From Chara braunii (taxonomy: Eukaryota; Streptophyta; Charophyceae; Charales; Characeae), in contig BFEA01000420.1 of NCBI GenBank assembly GCA_003427395.1, positions 476,962 through 504,254 on the forward strand: a stretch of DNA of 27,293 nucleotides. The letters are read 5' to 3'. The notes below the pieces were generated by a model. The model saw nothing but the letters and a program-made list of their open reading frames with translations. It searched no databases and was not told the origin of the DNA. Numbering within the stretch: the stretch's first letter is position 1; every line of letters begins with the position of its first letter. Positions 1 to 9,863 of this stretch are shown here, piece by piece. Both the position numbers and the translations under genes were made by a program.

Positions 1-686
1 GCACAAGGGCAGGGACCCAGTGAAAGGCAACTGAGATTATAATCTCAACAGTATAGACAACTCTCCTCTTTTCTTGCTTCATACGAATTATCTGACAGAG
101 TNACAATAGACGCTGAGAGGAAAAGTGGAAGGGCAAGCTGACAGTCAATCCTCCTGATAGGGAGCAATCAATGCTGGTCAGGGTTCCTTCGGCCAGACGG
201 AAGGAAGCGTGAGACTGTTTCACCATGTACTCCATTTTTGACTTGCCGGCGGAAAGGAACCGGACTGACGCTCCCCAGAATGGATATGGAGCCAGGACCA
301 TAAGGACCTGATTTAAATTGCAAAAAAAAAAAAAGAAAAAAAAAAGAAGATGGAAGGTTGGCCAATTGTGTGTGAGTGGGTGTGTGAATTGAGAGTAGCA
401 GGCAGGCAATCCAAGCCTAGGTTGTATAGACTTGGTCCTCTGCCGTTCACTGTAGTTTCACTAGAACGTATGGGCCCTGTTGTGGTTCTGTCGCCTGTTT
501 TGTGCTGCAACTATCCCATCAGTTGTTGTATTTCCCAATTCTATCCAATGAAATGGATTTGGGCGAATGCTGTGGCTCGGAAGTTGCTCAATTATTACAT
601 GTCAGTTGTGCAGTGATGGGCTCTGGCACATCCATCCTTTGTATTTTGACACTAGCCTGTGTTTTCTGTTATCTTCCTTGCTGCAG
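1..686 (+). other. Intron sequence upstream of exon A
   Basis: No host exon is recognisable. The first part carries a poly(A)-tailed dispersed repeat (about 142-351). The stretch 352-686 shows no repeat or coding match that I can support; it ends in a pyrimidine-rich tract and the CAG acceptor at 684-686. One undetermined base is at 102. Open frames on both strands here have no recognisable domain. Confidence 0.6.
142..351 (+). repeat. Poly(A)-tailed SINE-like retroposon, copy 1
   Basis: The 3' core reads ACTTGCCGG...GGAACCGGACTG..GCTCCCCAGAATGG...GGAGCCAG at about 241-295, followed by an A-rich tail at 320-351. It aligns over its whole length with the reverse complement of 13420-13630, including the upstream TCCTCCTGATAGGGAG and CCATGTACTCCAT blocks. 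A shared 3' core followed by an A-tail points to a poly(A)-tailed retroposon (SINE or 3' end of a LINE). The 5' boundary is approximate and no target-site duplication was identified. Confidence 0.6.
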
Positions 687-838
687 ATCCCACGTTTCCG
701 TACGATGTTGGCCACTAAGGATCCAATTGTGAGTGTGCCAGCTAACAGTGATGCACAGAGGCGGATACTCTTCTTCTGCAACTCAGTCTTTATGAGCATG
801 CCTGAAGCACCTGAAGTCCGCAAAATGCTGCCTTTCTG
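687..838 (+). CDS. Callose synthase exon A (start of GT48 domain)
   Basis: Internal exon of 152 nt, read from 687 in phase 0 and ending in phase 2. It encodes about 50 residues including SDAQRRILFFCNSVFMSMPE and then APEVRKMLPF. This is the hallmark 'ARRR..FF.NSLFM.MP.AP.V..M..F' block at the start of the glucan synthase domain. The acceptor is a pyrimidine-rich tract ending TTGCTGCAG (AG at 685-686). The donor is GTATGT at 839, a near-consensus site. The split codon TG|T is completed by exon B, giving F-C-V-L-T-P-Y-Y where plant proteins usually have F-S-V-L-T-P-Y-Y. The preceding exon is not recognisable in 1-686. Seen: frame, splice sites and motif. From family knowledge: domain and role. 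Confidence 0.9.
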
Positions 839-1393
839 GTATGTACTCGGACGTAACCTTACTTGTCAGTGTCCGACCTTTTGCATTCGCTAAGGCTACC
901 CTTCGCTTCTAACTAGTTTGTGTTCTGGACCTAAAGTGAATCTTGTTTGTCATACATACCCTCAGTCTCCTCCTCTGTCCTCTCTTTCACTCTCTTCGTT
1001 ACTCCGTGGTCAAGCCCTGCGGCTATGGCCGCCTCCTCCTTCCTCGTGGGACTGCACGGCACACGTCACAGGTACGTGACAACCAAACTTGTATCGCTCA
1101 TCTCTCTCTCTCCCTCTCTCTCTCTCTCTCTCCGTAGCGATGTCTTCAACGCAGGTACGTAGTAAACCAATCTTGTATCGCTCAACTTTTCTCTCTCCCT
1201 CTCTCTCTCTCTCTATCTCTCTCTGTCTGTCTCTCTGTCTTCTTCTTCGTCGTGGTCTTCTCTGCAGGTGCGCGCGGCGGCTTCTTCAACCTCCAGGTCC
1301 GCTATGGCGGACTTCTTCGCCGTTGGCCACTTCGGCTATGGCGCGTTACTCTCCCTGCGGCGCACGACGATGCGTGTGGAATAGCGGGTACCA
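839..1393 (-). repeat. CT-rich tandem region, possible leader of the minus-strand LTR element
   Basis: Intron 1 start. From 943 to 1393 the sequence contains two CT tracts (1101-1132 and 1191-1253), each preceded by a near-copy of GGTACGT...AACCAA.CTTGTATCGCTCA (1071 and 1154, period 83). On the minus strand this lies immediately downstream of the LTR and primer binding site at 1394-2410, so it may be that element's leader. No gag or pol coding was recognised, so the element is truncated on this side. Confidence 0.4.
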
Positions 1394-1405
1394 GCTCTGA
1401 TACCA
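1394..1405 (-). other. Primer binding site (initiator tRNA-Met type)
   Basis: The minus strand reads TGGTATCAGAGC, complementary to the last 12 bases of plant initiator tRNA-Met (…GCUCUGAUACCA). It begins one base after the CA end of the adjacent LTR. This layout is the standard start of reverse transcription in Ty3/gypsy and copia elements and shows that the LTR is a 5' LTR and not a solo LTR. Confidence 0.85.
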
Positions 1406-1406
1406 G

Positions 1407-2410
1407 TGAAATCAGACTCGCTCTCAATCACACTTCTCATGCATGCAAACAGGTGCGCAGCAAACTGGTGACAAGCGCCCACTCAAAACTCAGAGATATG
1501 GTAGTCGAGAACACAGCTCAGGTACAAGTTCACTTCAATGGCTATGGCGACTCAGCGCCCACACAACTGTCTGTTCGCATACACAGGATCACCGTGGATA
1601 TCCCACACGCGATACTCTGTACACCCACACACTCACACTGCACGCTATCTACAGCTATGGCGGCTATGGCGGCTATGGCCGCTACTACTCTATCGCTATG
1701 GCTAAGCTACTTCTCTCTCGCCCACTTCGTCTTCGGGCTCACTGCAGACCACCTCGCACAAGTCGCTTATGGCAGCGCTTCCGCATGGCTCACGCAGGAA
1801 TGAATGAATGGCTGGACACTGCCCTTTGATTTATACTTCTGTAGCTCGCTGGTCTGGCCCTTCCCCATGCCCGTGGTGCCCACAGTCCCATGCGGTACTT
1901 GCTTGACTGGACTAGGACTGACTGGGACGGGTACTGCTGACTGCATGGGTTTGCACTGCGAACTCAACGCAGTCGCAGTGTCGGCGTACTGCAGTTGGGC
2001 TCGCCACTTGCCCACTTGCCCACTTGCCCACTTGCCCACTTGCCTCAGTCTGAACGTGAGCAACTTCGAAAGGCCACTGCTAGGACCTTCCGGAAGGCCG
2101 TGGACTTGACCTTTCGATACTGTAGCAGCTACGACCTTGACCTTTCTGGACTGTAGCAGCTACGACCTTGACCCTTCGAGAAAGCTACAGCTACAACTTC
2201 TAGACCTGACGGAGACTCCTACTCGACAGGTCTACAGATCGAACCCCTGCTACTTACGGACCCTACGACAGCGTACCAACTGTTACAAATACACAGGTCA
2301 CGGGTTCAACTCTAGGGGTCGACACAGATACTGTACACAGGTAAGGTGGGGACTAGGGATCGAGCCCTGGGATCTGCATCAGCTACTGCGAACTGGTGAA
2401 TACCGTTTCA
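1407..2410 (-). mobile_element. 5' LTR of a truncated Ty3/gypsy element, minus strand
   Basis: About 1004 bp, running TGAAACGG (at 2410, minus strand) to TCA (at 1407). It is clearly the same family as the LTRs of the plus-strand element at 13729-20354. Shared blocks include the start with GCAGATCCCAGGGCTCGATC, the GGTCGTAGCTGCTACAG repeats, the TGGGCAAGTGG region, and the end with GCGAGTCTGATT. It is longer than the plus-strand LTRs and keeps a segment that the plus-strand 3' LTR has lost. It contains CACTTGCC repeats at about 2007-2042 and GGCTATGGC repeats near 1650-1685. It is directly followed by a primer binding site, but no internal coding region remains. Confidence 0.85.
1829..1835 (-). 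promoter_or_regulatory. TATA-like box in the minus-strand LTR
   Basis: The minus strand reads GTATAAATCAA. The same TATAAATC motif is at the matching place in the plus-strand 3' LTR (20052-20058). Conservation between two LTR copies suggests it is the LTR promoter TATA box. Here it would fire antisense to the callose synthase gene. Confidence 0.5.
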
Positions 2411-2444
2411 GAGAGAGAGAGAGACAGACAGAGAGAGAGAGAGA
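2411..2444. repeat. GA microsatellite
   Basis: Interrupted (GA)n tract directly beside the LTR start; (GACA)2 interrupts it. It hides any target-site duplication on this side. Confidence 0.9.
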
Positions 2445-4257
2445 TTCTTATTTTTTTGTGTGGGGGGGTTATTTTCCAAATACCCCCGTAAGTTGAGACA
2501 TATGTCAAAATGTCCCTTAAGAGATATGGGCACAGTGGAATGGGCTTTTGGGCTGACATGTTTGTGTTATGCCCCTGTCTGGTGAGTGTGCGAATTCGCT
2601 TGGCCTTTTGCAGTTGCGCCTACGAAAACTTGGCAACTGCCGGGGCATTTTGCAAAGTTGGGCAGCGTCCGGTATGGGGACATTGCAAAGATGGAGTCCA
2701 GCTGATGACTGGGGTGTTTCGCAAAATGTTTTTGTCATCGTCCTTCGCCGCAGCTACGCGGGTCCACTTGTTGTATATTATAATAAGACAGGGTAGGGGA
2801 TAGTATGCGGGAGATAGAGGTAGGTAGGAGGGGTTACAGGGGGGAAGAGGAGATAAGTGGGGGGAACTAGATCATATAATGACTAAAAAAGTATGTAAAT
2901 ACGAATGTTGGGGCAAGGTGAGTGTTAGTAGTTATGGACTACTTAATATGAGTAGTACAGTACAGGTTGGCTACAAGGGCTCGACGAGGTTATGGGGTTC
3001 AGAGTAGAACAGAGCGAGATCGTGAGGGGTAGAATTAACAACGTGAAGAAGGATGTGCAAGGGAATGAGCGATAGCGAGATTCAGAAACCAGGCTGCATC
3101 ATACATTGAAACCAGATAGTCTTTTACCTCGAACCGAATTGCAGAATTGCAACTCGATATACACCAAATAAGAGCACAGCAGAGCTCACAAATGACAATG
3201 TTGGAATAGACTCATCATCATCATCAATGAACCAATTCCGTTCCCCTCCATGGCGCTCGGCTCCCAGACTACAGCTGGCTGATCCTACCTAACCTATCTA
3301 CATATGCCACCGGTGACCTCAACAGCTTTCTGAAGTACGAGCAGATCTCGGCCAATGCTGTCCGCATTGAGCACCAGGTTTGTCCTCGCCACACTCACAA
3401 CCTCGATCCCCCACACAGATGCCACATGCACCCAAAGACCACCATGCGTGTCACCCAGCAATGTGCAGGCCAGCCCGGCTATGGCTGCCTGCGTACACCC
3501 TGCTCGCCCGTGAGCTTGTGGGCACTTGCCTCAGCAGCTAGCGTAGCAGCGGTTACGCATGAAGCAGCAAGTGCCCGAATGAGCTCCCATGGTTAGGCCC
3601 TTTCCTTTATGGAAAGTGGCTGCCAGTGTGGGCTGCCTGGCTGGTCTGGGCCTCGGCCCAGAAGCTTCCGGTATGCTGCAAGTGGCTGAGCCTCTGTCCC
3701 AGGGGAATATTCCACAAAGCCTTTGGCAGCTACGTGCGTCCAACTGCCAGACGTGCTGAGTACAGTTTGTGCCTCATGCCCGGCCCAGGTCCTGCCTTCG
3801 ATTCACTCAGAAAGGGCCTGGACCCTGAAACAGATGGTGTTAGGCAGGGCCTGGGCTCACTCAACCAACTGATGCTGCGTAACTGTCTGATATTTCCCCA
3901 GTTGCGACAAACACAAAAATAGTCCTCACATCACTTATCAGGCCTGCCTTCACTTAGGGCAGCCTTACTTGCTGGAACGGCCCGAAAAGGGCTTCCCGAG
4001 GCCTTGAGCCTCGCAGATGTGAGGAGGGATGAAATTAGTTAGGGGACGAGTTACAGTGAGTGGTTATGGGTGTAACTGGCAGAACTGGATAAGAAGGTTG
4101 TACGGCAATTCAGGGGTGGAAATAGTCTGAACTGGGATATGCGGGACAGGCGAGGTTATGGGCATAGTTGAATGATGATACGGGATGGATGAGGTACTGT
4201 ATGAGGTAGTAACAGGATAAAGACAGCTGTTATGTGGCCTGAGGAACTGTTAAGGAA
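2445..4257. other. Intron 1 middle, no recognisable gene
   Basis: I see no domain-bearing frame here. A 10-bp palindrome GACATATGTC is at 2497-2506. At 2760-2900 the plus strand is G/A-rich. From about 3230 to 4030 the composition is GC-richer, with runs of GGCC/AGGCCT-type words (for example 3600-3660 and 3940-4010), probably old repeat remnants. Short open frames occur on both strands but none resembles a known protein. Confidence 0.5.
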
Positions 4258-4560
4258 CCCCCCCCCCCCCCTGGGTCCTGCCCTCCTGGAGGTCCCTGCT
4301 GTCTGACTGGGTGCTGCTAGCAAGCCTCCCGACCAGCAGGGCAACCCCCTGAGGAAGGGCACGGACTGGGGAAGGGAAGCCCTGTAACAGTCCCCCCTTG
4401 CTATGCGGCTAGTGCCACAAGGGACGGCCTGATCCTGTTTCTCGTCTTCCCCCCCCCTTATCTCTTGGATGTAAAAACATGCTTGCCGGTAATAAGCAAC
4501 CGGACTGTTGCCCCCCAGAATAGAAGGGGCGTGGTTTAAAAAAAAAAAAGAAAAAAAAAA
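4258..4560 (+). repeat. Poly(A)-tailed SINE-like retroposon, copy 2 (3' part)
   Basis: The 3' end at about 4489-4535 repeats the family core: GCTTGCCGG, then CAACCGGACTGTTGCCCCCCAGAAT. An A-rich tail follows (4538-4560) with the same A12-G-A10 pattern as copy 1. Only the 3' core matches copies 1 and 3 well; the upstream part differs or is too decayed. A 14-base poly(C) run lies at 4258-4271, so the upstream limit is arbitrary. Confidence 0.5.
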
Positions 4561-4720
4561 GGAAGTCGTAACGTCCGAATAATACACAAGGAACACAGTT
4601 TTCTCAGTGCATTCAGTCCTTGACAGGAACTGGCATTTTGCACACTGCACTCACCCACCCACACCATGCTTGCTGAGCATGAAAGATACCCGCTTTGTGT
4701 TTGGAAGAAGACAACACATT

Positions 4721-5349
4721 GGGTAACTGGGATTTAGCACTCTCAAATTTTCAGTGCGTTGACACTGAGCTGCAATATGGTTGCATGGGTAAAAAATCTT
4801 GAGAGTGGTGTGAATCGAGCACACTGCACTTGCTGCTACTAATGCTAATCAAGCAAGAGAGAGCTACATACTATGGTGTTCGGGACAGTGCACATTGGGT
4901 AACTGGAATGTAGTGCTGATGAATCTGGACAGACCTGTGCGGTGTATTCACACCAAATTACAACGAAAAGCGTGGGTAAAAAATCTTGAAAGGGATGTGA
5001 ATCGAGCACACTGCACTTGCTGCTACTAATGCTAATCAAGCTAGAGAGAGCTATATACTACGCTGTTTGGAGCAGGGCACATTGGGTGACTGGAATGTAG
5101 TGCTAATGAATCTGAACAGACCTGTGCGGTGTATTCACACCAAATCACAATGAAAAGGTGTCCTGAACTTCATAAAGCAATGATGAAAGAAACGAAAGAT
5201 AAACTGTCGATGTTGTTTCCTACCTGTAGTGGTCCTATACGCTTTTTAAAAACGAGATGGAAGGAGAAGATGCTGTGTAGTCAGATGTGAAGGTGAAGCA
5301 AATGAATGAGGATCATGCTTGCTACATGAAGTATCTGCAGAAGATTTTG
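4721..5349 (+). repeat. Tandem array of decayed copies of callose synthase exon B and its acceptor region
   Basis: The word GGGTAAC (or GGGTGAC) begins units at 4721, 4897 and 5084 and recurs at 5398, just before real exon B. Each unit contains a degenerate version of the intron end plus exon start: for example, TGTATTCACACCAAATTACA at 4943-4962 resembles TGTGTTGACACCATACTACA of exon B. Spacing between equivalent GAA codons is about 188 and 187 bp in the first units. A further copy of the second half of the exon lies at 5266-5349. All copies carry stops or lack a good frame, so they look like dead tandem duplications of the exon and not alternative exons. Confidence 0.75.
5266..5349 (+). pseudogene. 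Pseudo-exon copy of callose synthase exon B
   Basis: Translated in frame from 5266, this 28-codon stretch aligns without gaps to exon B codons 5458-5541. 14 of 28 residues are identical, including ED, S, VK, MN and the YLQKI block near the end. Codon 5 is a TAG stop where exon B has Tyr. It lies 192 bp upstream of the matching place in exon B, close to the unit length of the array. No acceptor with a readable frame precedes it, so it is most likely a relic. Confidence 0.8.
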
Positions 5350-5435
5350 CAAAATTTATTATTATTCTTTGTGCAGTGCTTATTTGAAAACTATTTTGGG
5401 TAACCGAAATTTGGCACTTGTGAATTTGCATGCAG

Positions 5436-5545
5436 TGTGTTGACACCATACTACAATGAAGACGTCATGTACTCGGAAAAAAAGGTGAAAGAAATGAATG
5501 CTGACGGCGTTTCCAATCTGTTCTATCTACAGAAGATTTACCCAG
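5436..5545 (+). CDS. Callose synthase exon B (LTPYYNEDV...LFYLQKIYP)
   Basis: Internal exon of 110 nt, entering in phase 2 and leaving in phase 1. It encodes LTPYYNEDVMYSEKKVKEMN followed by ADGVSNLFYLQKIYP. The motifs TPYY.ED.(M/L)YS, DGVS.LFYLQ.IYP are among the most conserved stretches of plant callose synthases. The acceptor is GCATGCAG (AG at 5434-5435); the donor is GTAATA at 5546. The last base G joins AT of exon C to make Asp, rebuilding the family's IYPDEW. Several decayed copies of this same exon lie just upstream (4721-5349), so gene predictors could misplace its start; phase agreement with exons A and C supports the boundaries given. Confidence 0.92.
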
Positions 5546-6639
5546 GTAATATTCATGATCATGCCTTTATCCTTTGTTCCCCATCCACCGCTTCTTATTC
5601 TCACTCCTCAGCTTCTCCTTCCCGTCTCCACTTTGGCTTTGCTGCTGTAATGTACATGGAAGAGTCATGAACGCCTGGACATGCTCACGCGAACAAAACC
5701 GCCATAAAGCACCATAGCTGAGGTTTGGTTGAGGAAGCATAGTACGGAACAGACAAACGAACGAGAAACACATCCAGACAAACCAACAGAATAGCAGACG
5801 TCCGGGCGAATGCACTCGATAAGATATGCCATGTCTGTACTGATTCTGGTCTGGTCGGGCTTACAGGCAGGAGCTCTGAGCAGACCAGGCCCCGAAAATC
5901 GGCAAATCGGGCAAAAGCTGAAAAGGCCTGGTCCAAACAATATCCGGGCCTGGTATCATTCCCTCCATCGTTTTTTGATTTTCCACCTCATCATCGTCTT
6001 GTCGGGCAAGTTTTCATCCGTCGAGTTCATGATTTGTTGAAGAGGTGAGCATATAGAATTGGGTTGATTGCAGACGAGCGCGGTGTGGGGCGGCTCAAGC
6101 CTTATGCAGCCCTTTACTTCCTTGATGATGATACCTGGTGAGAACCAGATCTAGCTATTTTTCCTGACGCAATAGCGGCCAACGTCGAAGAACTGTAATA
6201 CCAGATCCACGCTGCGAAGAACTGTAATACCAGACGTCAGGAGAAGTGGGCTCGCGAACTCCAAGTGAGCTTTCTTCTATGGGAACCACGAGGGCCACCG
6301 CTGACAAGACGTTAAAGTTGACGACAACAGAGGAAATGCCGGAGGTTCCAGTTAAAGGACAAGGGCGAGGGCGGGGCGATGTGCTTTTCAAAAGATAATG
6401 CGGGGCTCTTAAGACGAGACTTCAGGCAGGCTTAAGGGCGATGACACTCGAGGCTCACCGTGGGATCAGGAAAGAGAGAAAACATTACGCGGGCGCGCTC
6501 GAGGCCTTGGCATCCAAGCCGTGGTTGGAACCAAAACGGGGCCGCAAAGCCTAAGGCTGGGAAAAGGGCCCTCAGGCTGTCAGTTTATTTCCAAGACCGG
6601 GCCCACAGATATTGGTGAGGCCTTGATACTTTCTGCGTG
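5546..6639. other. Intron 2, first part
   Basis: Starts with the donor of exon B. It contains a possible copia scrap (5775-5835, minus), GGCCTGGTC-type words around 5880-5950, and a 20-base direct repeat CGAAGAACTGTAATACCAGA at 6186 and 6215 (period 29). No host coding sequence was recognised. Confidence 0.5.
5775..5835 (-). pseudogene. Possible Ty1/copia reverse transcriptase scrap
   Basis: The minus strand encodes MAYLIECIRPDVCYSVGL. It resembles the well-conserved 'SLMY.M.CTRPDI.YAVG' block at the end of copia-type reverse transcriptase. The similarity does not extend clearly to either side, so this is at best a short relic and could be chance. Confidence 0.3.
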
Positions 6640-7990
6640 GGGACCACTAGAGCCCGAACAGGCTCGGGCTTAGGCTCGGGAAGAGCCCGGGTACCAGGGC
6701 GCTGCAAAAGGCCCGGTACCCGACAAAAAGGCCCTCTTTGCAAGAAAACCTTTTGGGGGCCCAAATAGGCCCCGGCCTAGGTTCGGGAGGAGGCTCGGTA
6801 CCGGGTCGCTGCAAGTTTCCCGACGGCGCCCGACACTTGGGAGGTTGAGGCCACAGTTGAGGTATGTGAAGCCGGGCCCAATTGGGGGACTTTTTTGGTG
6901 GGGGGGACTTTTGGGGAGGCATGTTCGGGCGCACTACGGGAGTTCAGGAGTTTTTCACTTGCGCACATTCAGGCGCACAGGCAGGAGAGGAGTCCGGGGA
7001 CGAGATTGGGGAAGGCATTCAGGCGCACCAGCGGGAGAGGAGCACCCTGAGGCGCAGGTGCGGCAGCGCACGAGGGACAGGGAGAGGGAATCGGACGGGC
7101 GCGCGCCATAGCCGAGTCAAGCCGAAGCACAGGCGGGGAACGACACGTGGCCGTGTGAGATCGCGCAAGAACATGCCCAGTCAGGGAAGACCGCGCGCAC
7201 CATCAGGAAGGCTGGACGGAGCAGCGCTCGTAAACGCGCGCCTTTTGGAAGGTCGCGCGCCGAAGCATACGCACGCGCACTGTCGGAGAGACCGTGCGCT
7301 CCATCAGGAACCCCACGCGCAGCAGCGCGTGCAAACACACACCTTCGAGAGTGCGCCCGCAAACACACACCGTCGAGGGGGACCTTGCGCAGCGGCGTGT
7401 GCGGACACGCACCATCGGCATAGGCGCGCAATCACGCACCGCGTCGCGCACGAACCGGGAACCAGCGCGCATAGGCGCGCGATCACGCACCCCGCCCGCG
7501 CACGAACCGGGAACCAGCGCGCATAGGCGCGCGATCACGCACTACGCCAGGGCGTGCTTGCGCACGGTTTGGGATAGGAGCGCCCGCACCAGCGCACGCT
7601 TGCGCACGGTTCGGGATAGGAGTGCCCGCACCAGCACACGCTTGCGCATGGTTTGGGTTAGGAGCATGCGCGCGCGCGTCCCCACTCTGCGCGATCGAGA
7701 TAGGAGGGAGCGAGCACGCACGCGCACGCTCACACACCTCGTGATTGGGTTGGAGCGCGCGAGCTCGCACGCATACGCTGTGGGATTAGGCTAGGACCGT
7801 ATGGACAAACGCGCTCGTGAACACGCAGTGCGGCGGAGGGCACAGGCGCGCAACCACGCACCACACCGCGCATGAACGGGGCTGGAGCGGGGATAGGCGC
7901 GCGCATCAGCCAGCATCCGCGCAAGATCGGGATTGAAGGGCGAGAGCACGCGCGCCGCTCGGTCGGGGAGGAAGGCGCAGCGGAAAAAGG
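6640..7990. repeat. CpG-rich block with minisatellites
   Basis: Very GC-rich stretch, dense in CGCGCAC-type words (alternating purine-pyrimidine). Two tandem arrays are visible. GCGCATAGGCGCGCGATCAC recurs about every 51-52 bp (start points near 7421, 7472 and 7524). CTTGCGCACGGTT...GGATAGGAG..CCCGCACCAGC recurs every 42 bp from about 7557 to 7660. From 6640 to 6830 the words GGCTCGGG and CCCGGTACC repeat. Long open frames on both strands result from the lack of A/T-rich stop codons and do not resemble proteins. Confidence 0.7.
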
Positions 7991-8094
7991 GCCGCTTGGT
8001 TTAACACCCGGACAGACACGCAGACGAACTGGGACTTTTCAAACGCGCTGGGAGTTTCCAATCAGACAGGGACTTCGGGCCAAAGCGGGGCCTG

Positions 8095-8640
8095 GGATGC
8101 AGGTTTGGACCTTCGGGGCGAGCCGAAACTTTGAGCCGGACTGGGACTCAGCTGGGATCAGAATCTCAGGCGAGCTCAGGGCGGGCTGAAACTTTGGACA
8201 GGACCGGGGTTTCGGTTTGGAACGGGACTTGGACGGAACCGAGACTTGGATGGCACTGAGGCTTGGATGGGTCTGAGACTTTGGACGGGACCGGAACGTT
8301 GGATGAGACCAGGATTTCTGGCCAGATCAGGGCGTTGAGGGGCGTTGAGCTCAGGCTGGGATATTTGGGACGCAGGTTTGGACCTTCGGGGCGAGCCGAA
8401 ACTTTGAGCCGGACTGGGACTCAGGCGGGATCAGAATCTCAGGCGAGCTCAGGGCGGGCTGACACTTTGGACAGGACTGGGACTTCGGACAGGACCGGGA
8501 TTTTGGGTTGGAATGGGACTTGGACGGCACGGAGGCTTGGATGGGTCCGGGAATTTGGACGGGACCGGAATGTTGGATGAGACCAGGATTTCTGGCCAGA
8601 CCGGGGCGTTGAGCTCAGGCTGGAATATTCGGGACCAGGT
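8095..8640 (+). repeat. 273-bp tandem duplication
   Basis: The segment beginning AGGTTTGGACCTTCGGGGCG at 8101 recurs at 8374. Long near-identical stretches follow, including ACTTTGAGCCGGACTGGGAC, the CTCAGGCGAGCTCAGGGCGG stretch, and GATGAGACCAGGATTTCTGG. The units also contain shorter internal repeats of the type GG(G)ACTTGGAC. The two copies differ by scattered substitutions and a short indel, so the duplication is fairly recent. Confidence 0.8.
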
Positions 8641-9573
8641 TGGGATATTGGAGTTCAGGCCGGGACTACGGTAACGGGAACTGACAGGCCTAGTCCTTGG
8701 GCGGGGCGGGCCTAACTTGAAGAGATAATTTGTCCGAGATGCGGGCAGGGTGATTCAGTTGGCCGGGAGCAGAGCCTGTTTGCTGGGGTTTCAATTCTTG
8801 AGGAGATCAGGAGACAAGGGCGACACATGGTGAAACTAGATTGTGAACAGTGGCCGCGAAGGGCCCTCGATTCTACCTCTGATGCGGAGAGTTCAAGCAC
8901 CGTCCCGTGGGACCAACGGGCTCGTTACCGGCGGCACCCTATCGGACGGAGGATCCGACCTAGACTGTTAGTAAGATCAGTCGGGACTCAGAAGGATTTC
9001 CCTGACTTGGGCGCGGGATCTATTCCTGAGGCTGGAAGTAGCTCATTGAACCCTATTATTTTGGACTAAATGAAAACAATCTTTTTGTACCTTCCAGACA
9101 GCGGGTTGTGAGGGACTCGAGGTTGTGTCTAAAGGCGGTTCCTGTCTCTATTTGTAATAGTGTGAGCTAACTGTTTTCTTGCAGATTACAGGAGCCCCGA
9201 TCGATCCTCCCATGGGTGACAGACATGGCGCGAGGTACAGGGTCCGATCGGCGTGCCGGCAGATCTCTTCTTCCGGTCGACAGCGGGCTGTATTGTGTGA
9301 CCCCAACCGGTCGACTGTTTGGGAGCGATGAGGAGGAGTGGGCCAATTAGTGTGAGAAGAGAGGGGGAGGAGGGAAGGGGAACGGTGGCAAAGGGGAGTT
9401 GGGACAGTATGAGGAAGGGGAATGAAGAGAGAAGGGAATAGTCATAATAGGAGTGCGAAAGTGGGGAGGTTGAAGACAGAAAAGAGCCCTGAAAGGAGGG
9501 GAAAGGGGAGATGGGTAAACACAAGAACTGCATGAAATCAAACTCCACGTTATAGGGGGATATAGGGGGGTAT
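8641..9573. other. Intron 2 segment without recognised gene
   Basis: Single-copy-looking sequence. An open frame at 8827-9069 has no recognisable domain. TTTTCTTGCAG at about 9174-9184 looks like a splice acceptor but leads into no known coding motif. From 9330 to 9520 the plus strand is purine-rich (GGAGG, GAAGGGG). One undetermined base is at 9574. Confidence 0.5.
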
Positions 9574-9574
9574 N

Positions 9575-9643
<69 letters not shown>
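9575..9643. repeat. GA microsatellite
   Basis: Uninterrupted (GA)n of about 69 bases following an undetermined base; the true length is probably uncertain in the assembly. Confidence 0.95.
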
Positions 9644-9645
<2 letters not shown>

Positions 9646-9863
9646 CACTTACCTGAGTGAGGGTGATGAGATGGCGGGCATAGCCACATGTACTATGAAC
9701 TTGGATAATTTTGTTGTTCTGGAAACAGTCATTTCAGTTTCTGGCTAATTTCTAACTCGCTGCCTTGTCTGTGTCATGTACTGAAATTCGGTGCGTTGCA
9801 TGCTTGCGATTGGAGTTGAATTTGTTGGTGTTGAGGAGTTGATCGCAGTTAGGGGAACTGGAA

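Noticed and set aside
4156-4650. Minus-strand open frame of 164 codons
   Set aside because: Covers a poly(C) run and the A-tail of a dispersed repeat; no recognisable motif.
6882-7526. 214-codon open frame and several minus-strand frames in the GC-rich block
   Set aside because: Frames are open on both strands because of GC-rich repeats. The peptides are Arg/His/Ala repeats with no domain.
9174-9300. Extra callose synthase exon after TTTTCTTGCAG
   Set aside because: Exons B and C join perfectly in phase and family order, leaving no missing residues between them.
9186-9689. Minus-strand open frame of 167 codons
   Set aside because: Runs through the GA microsatellite and an undetermined base; composition follows the purine-rich DNA.
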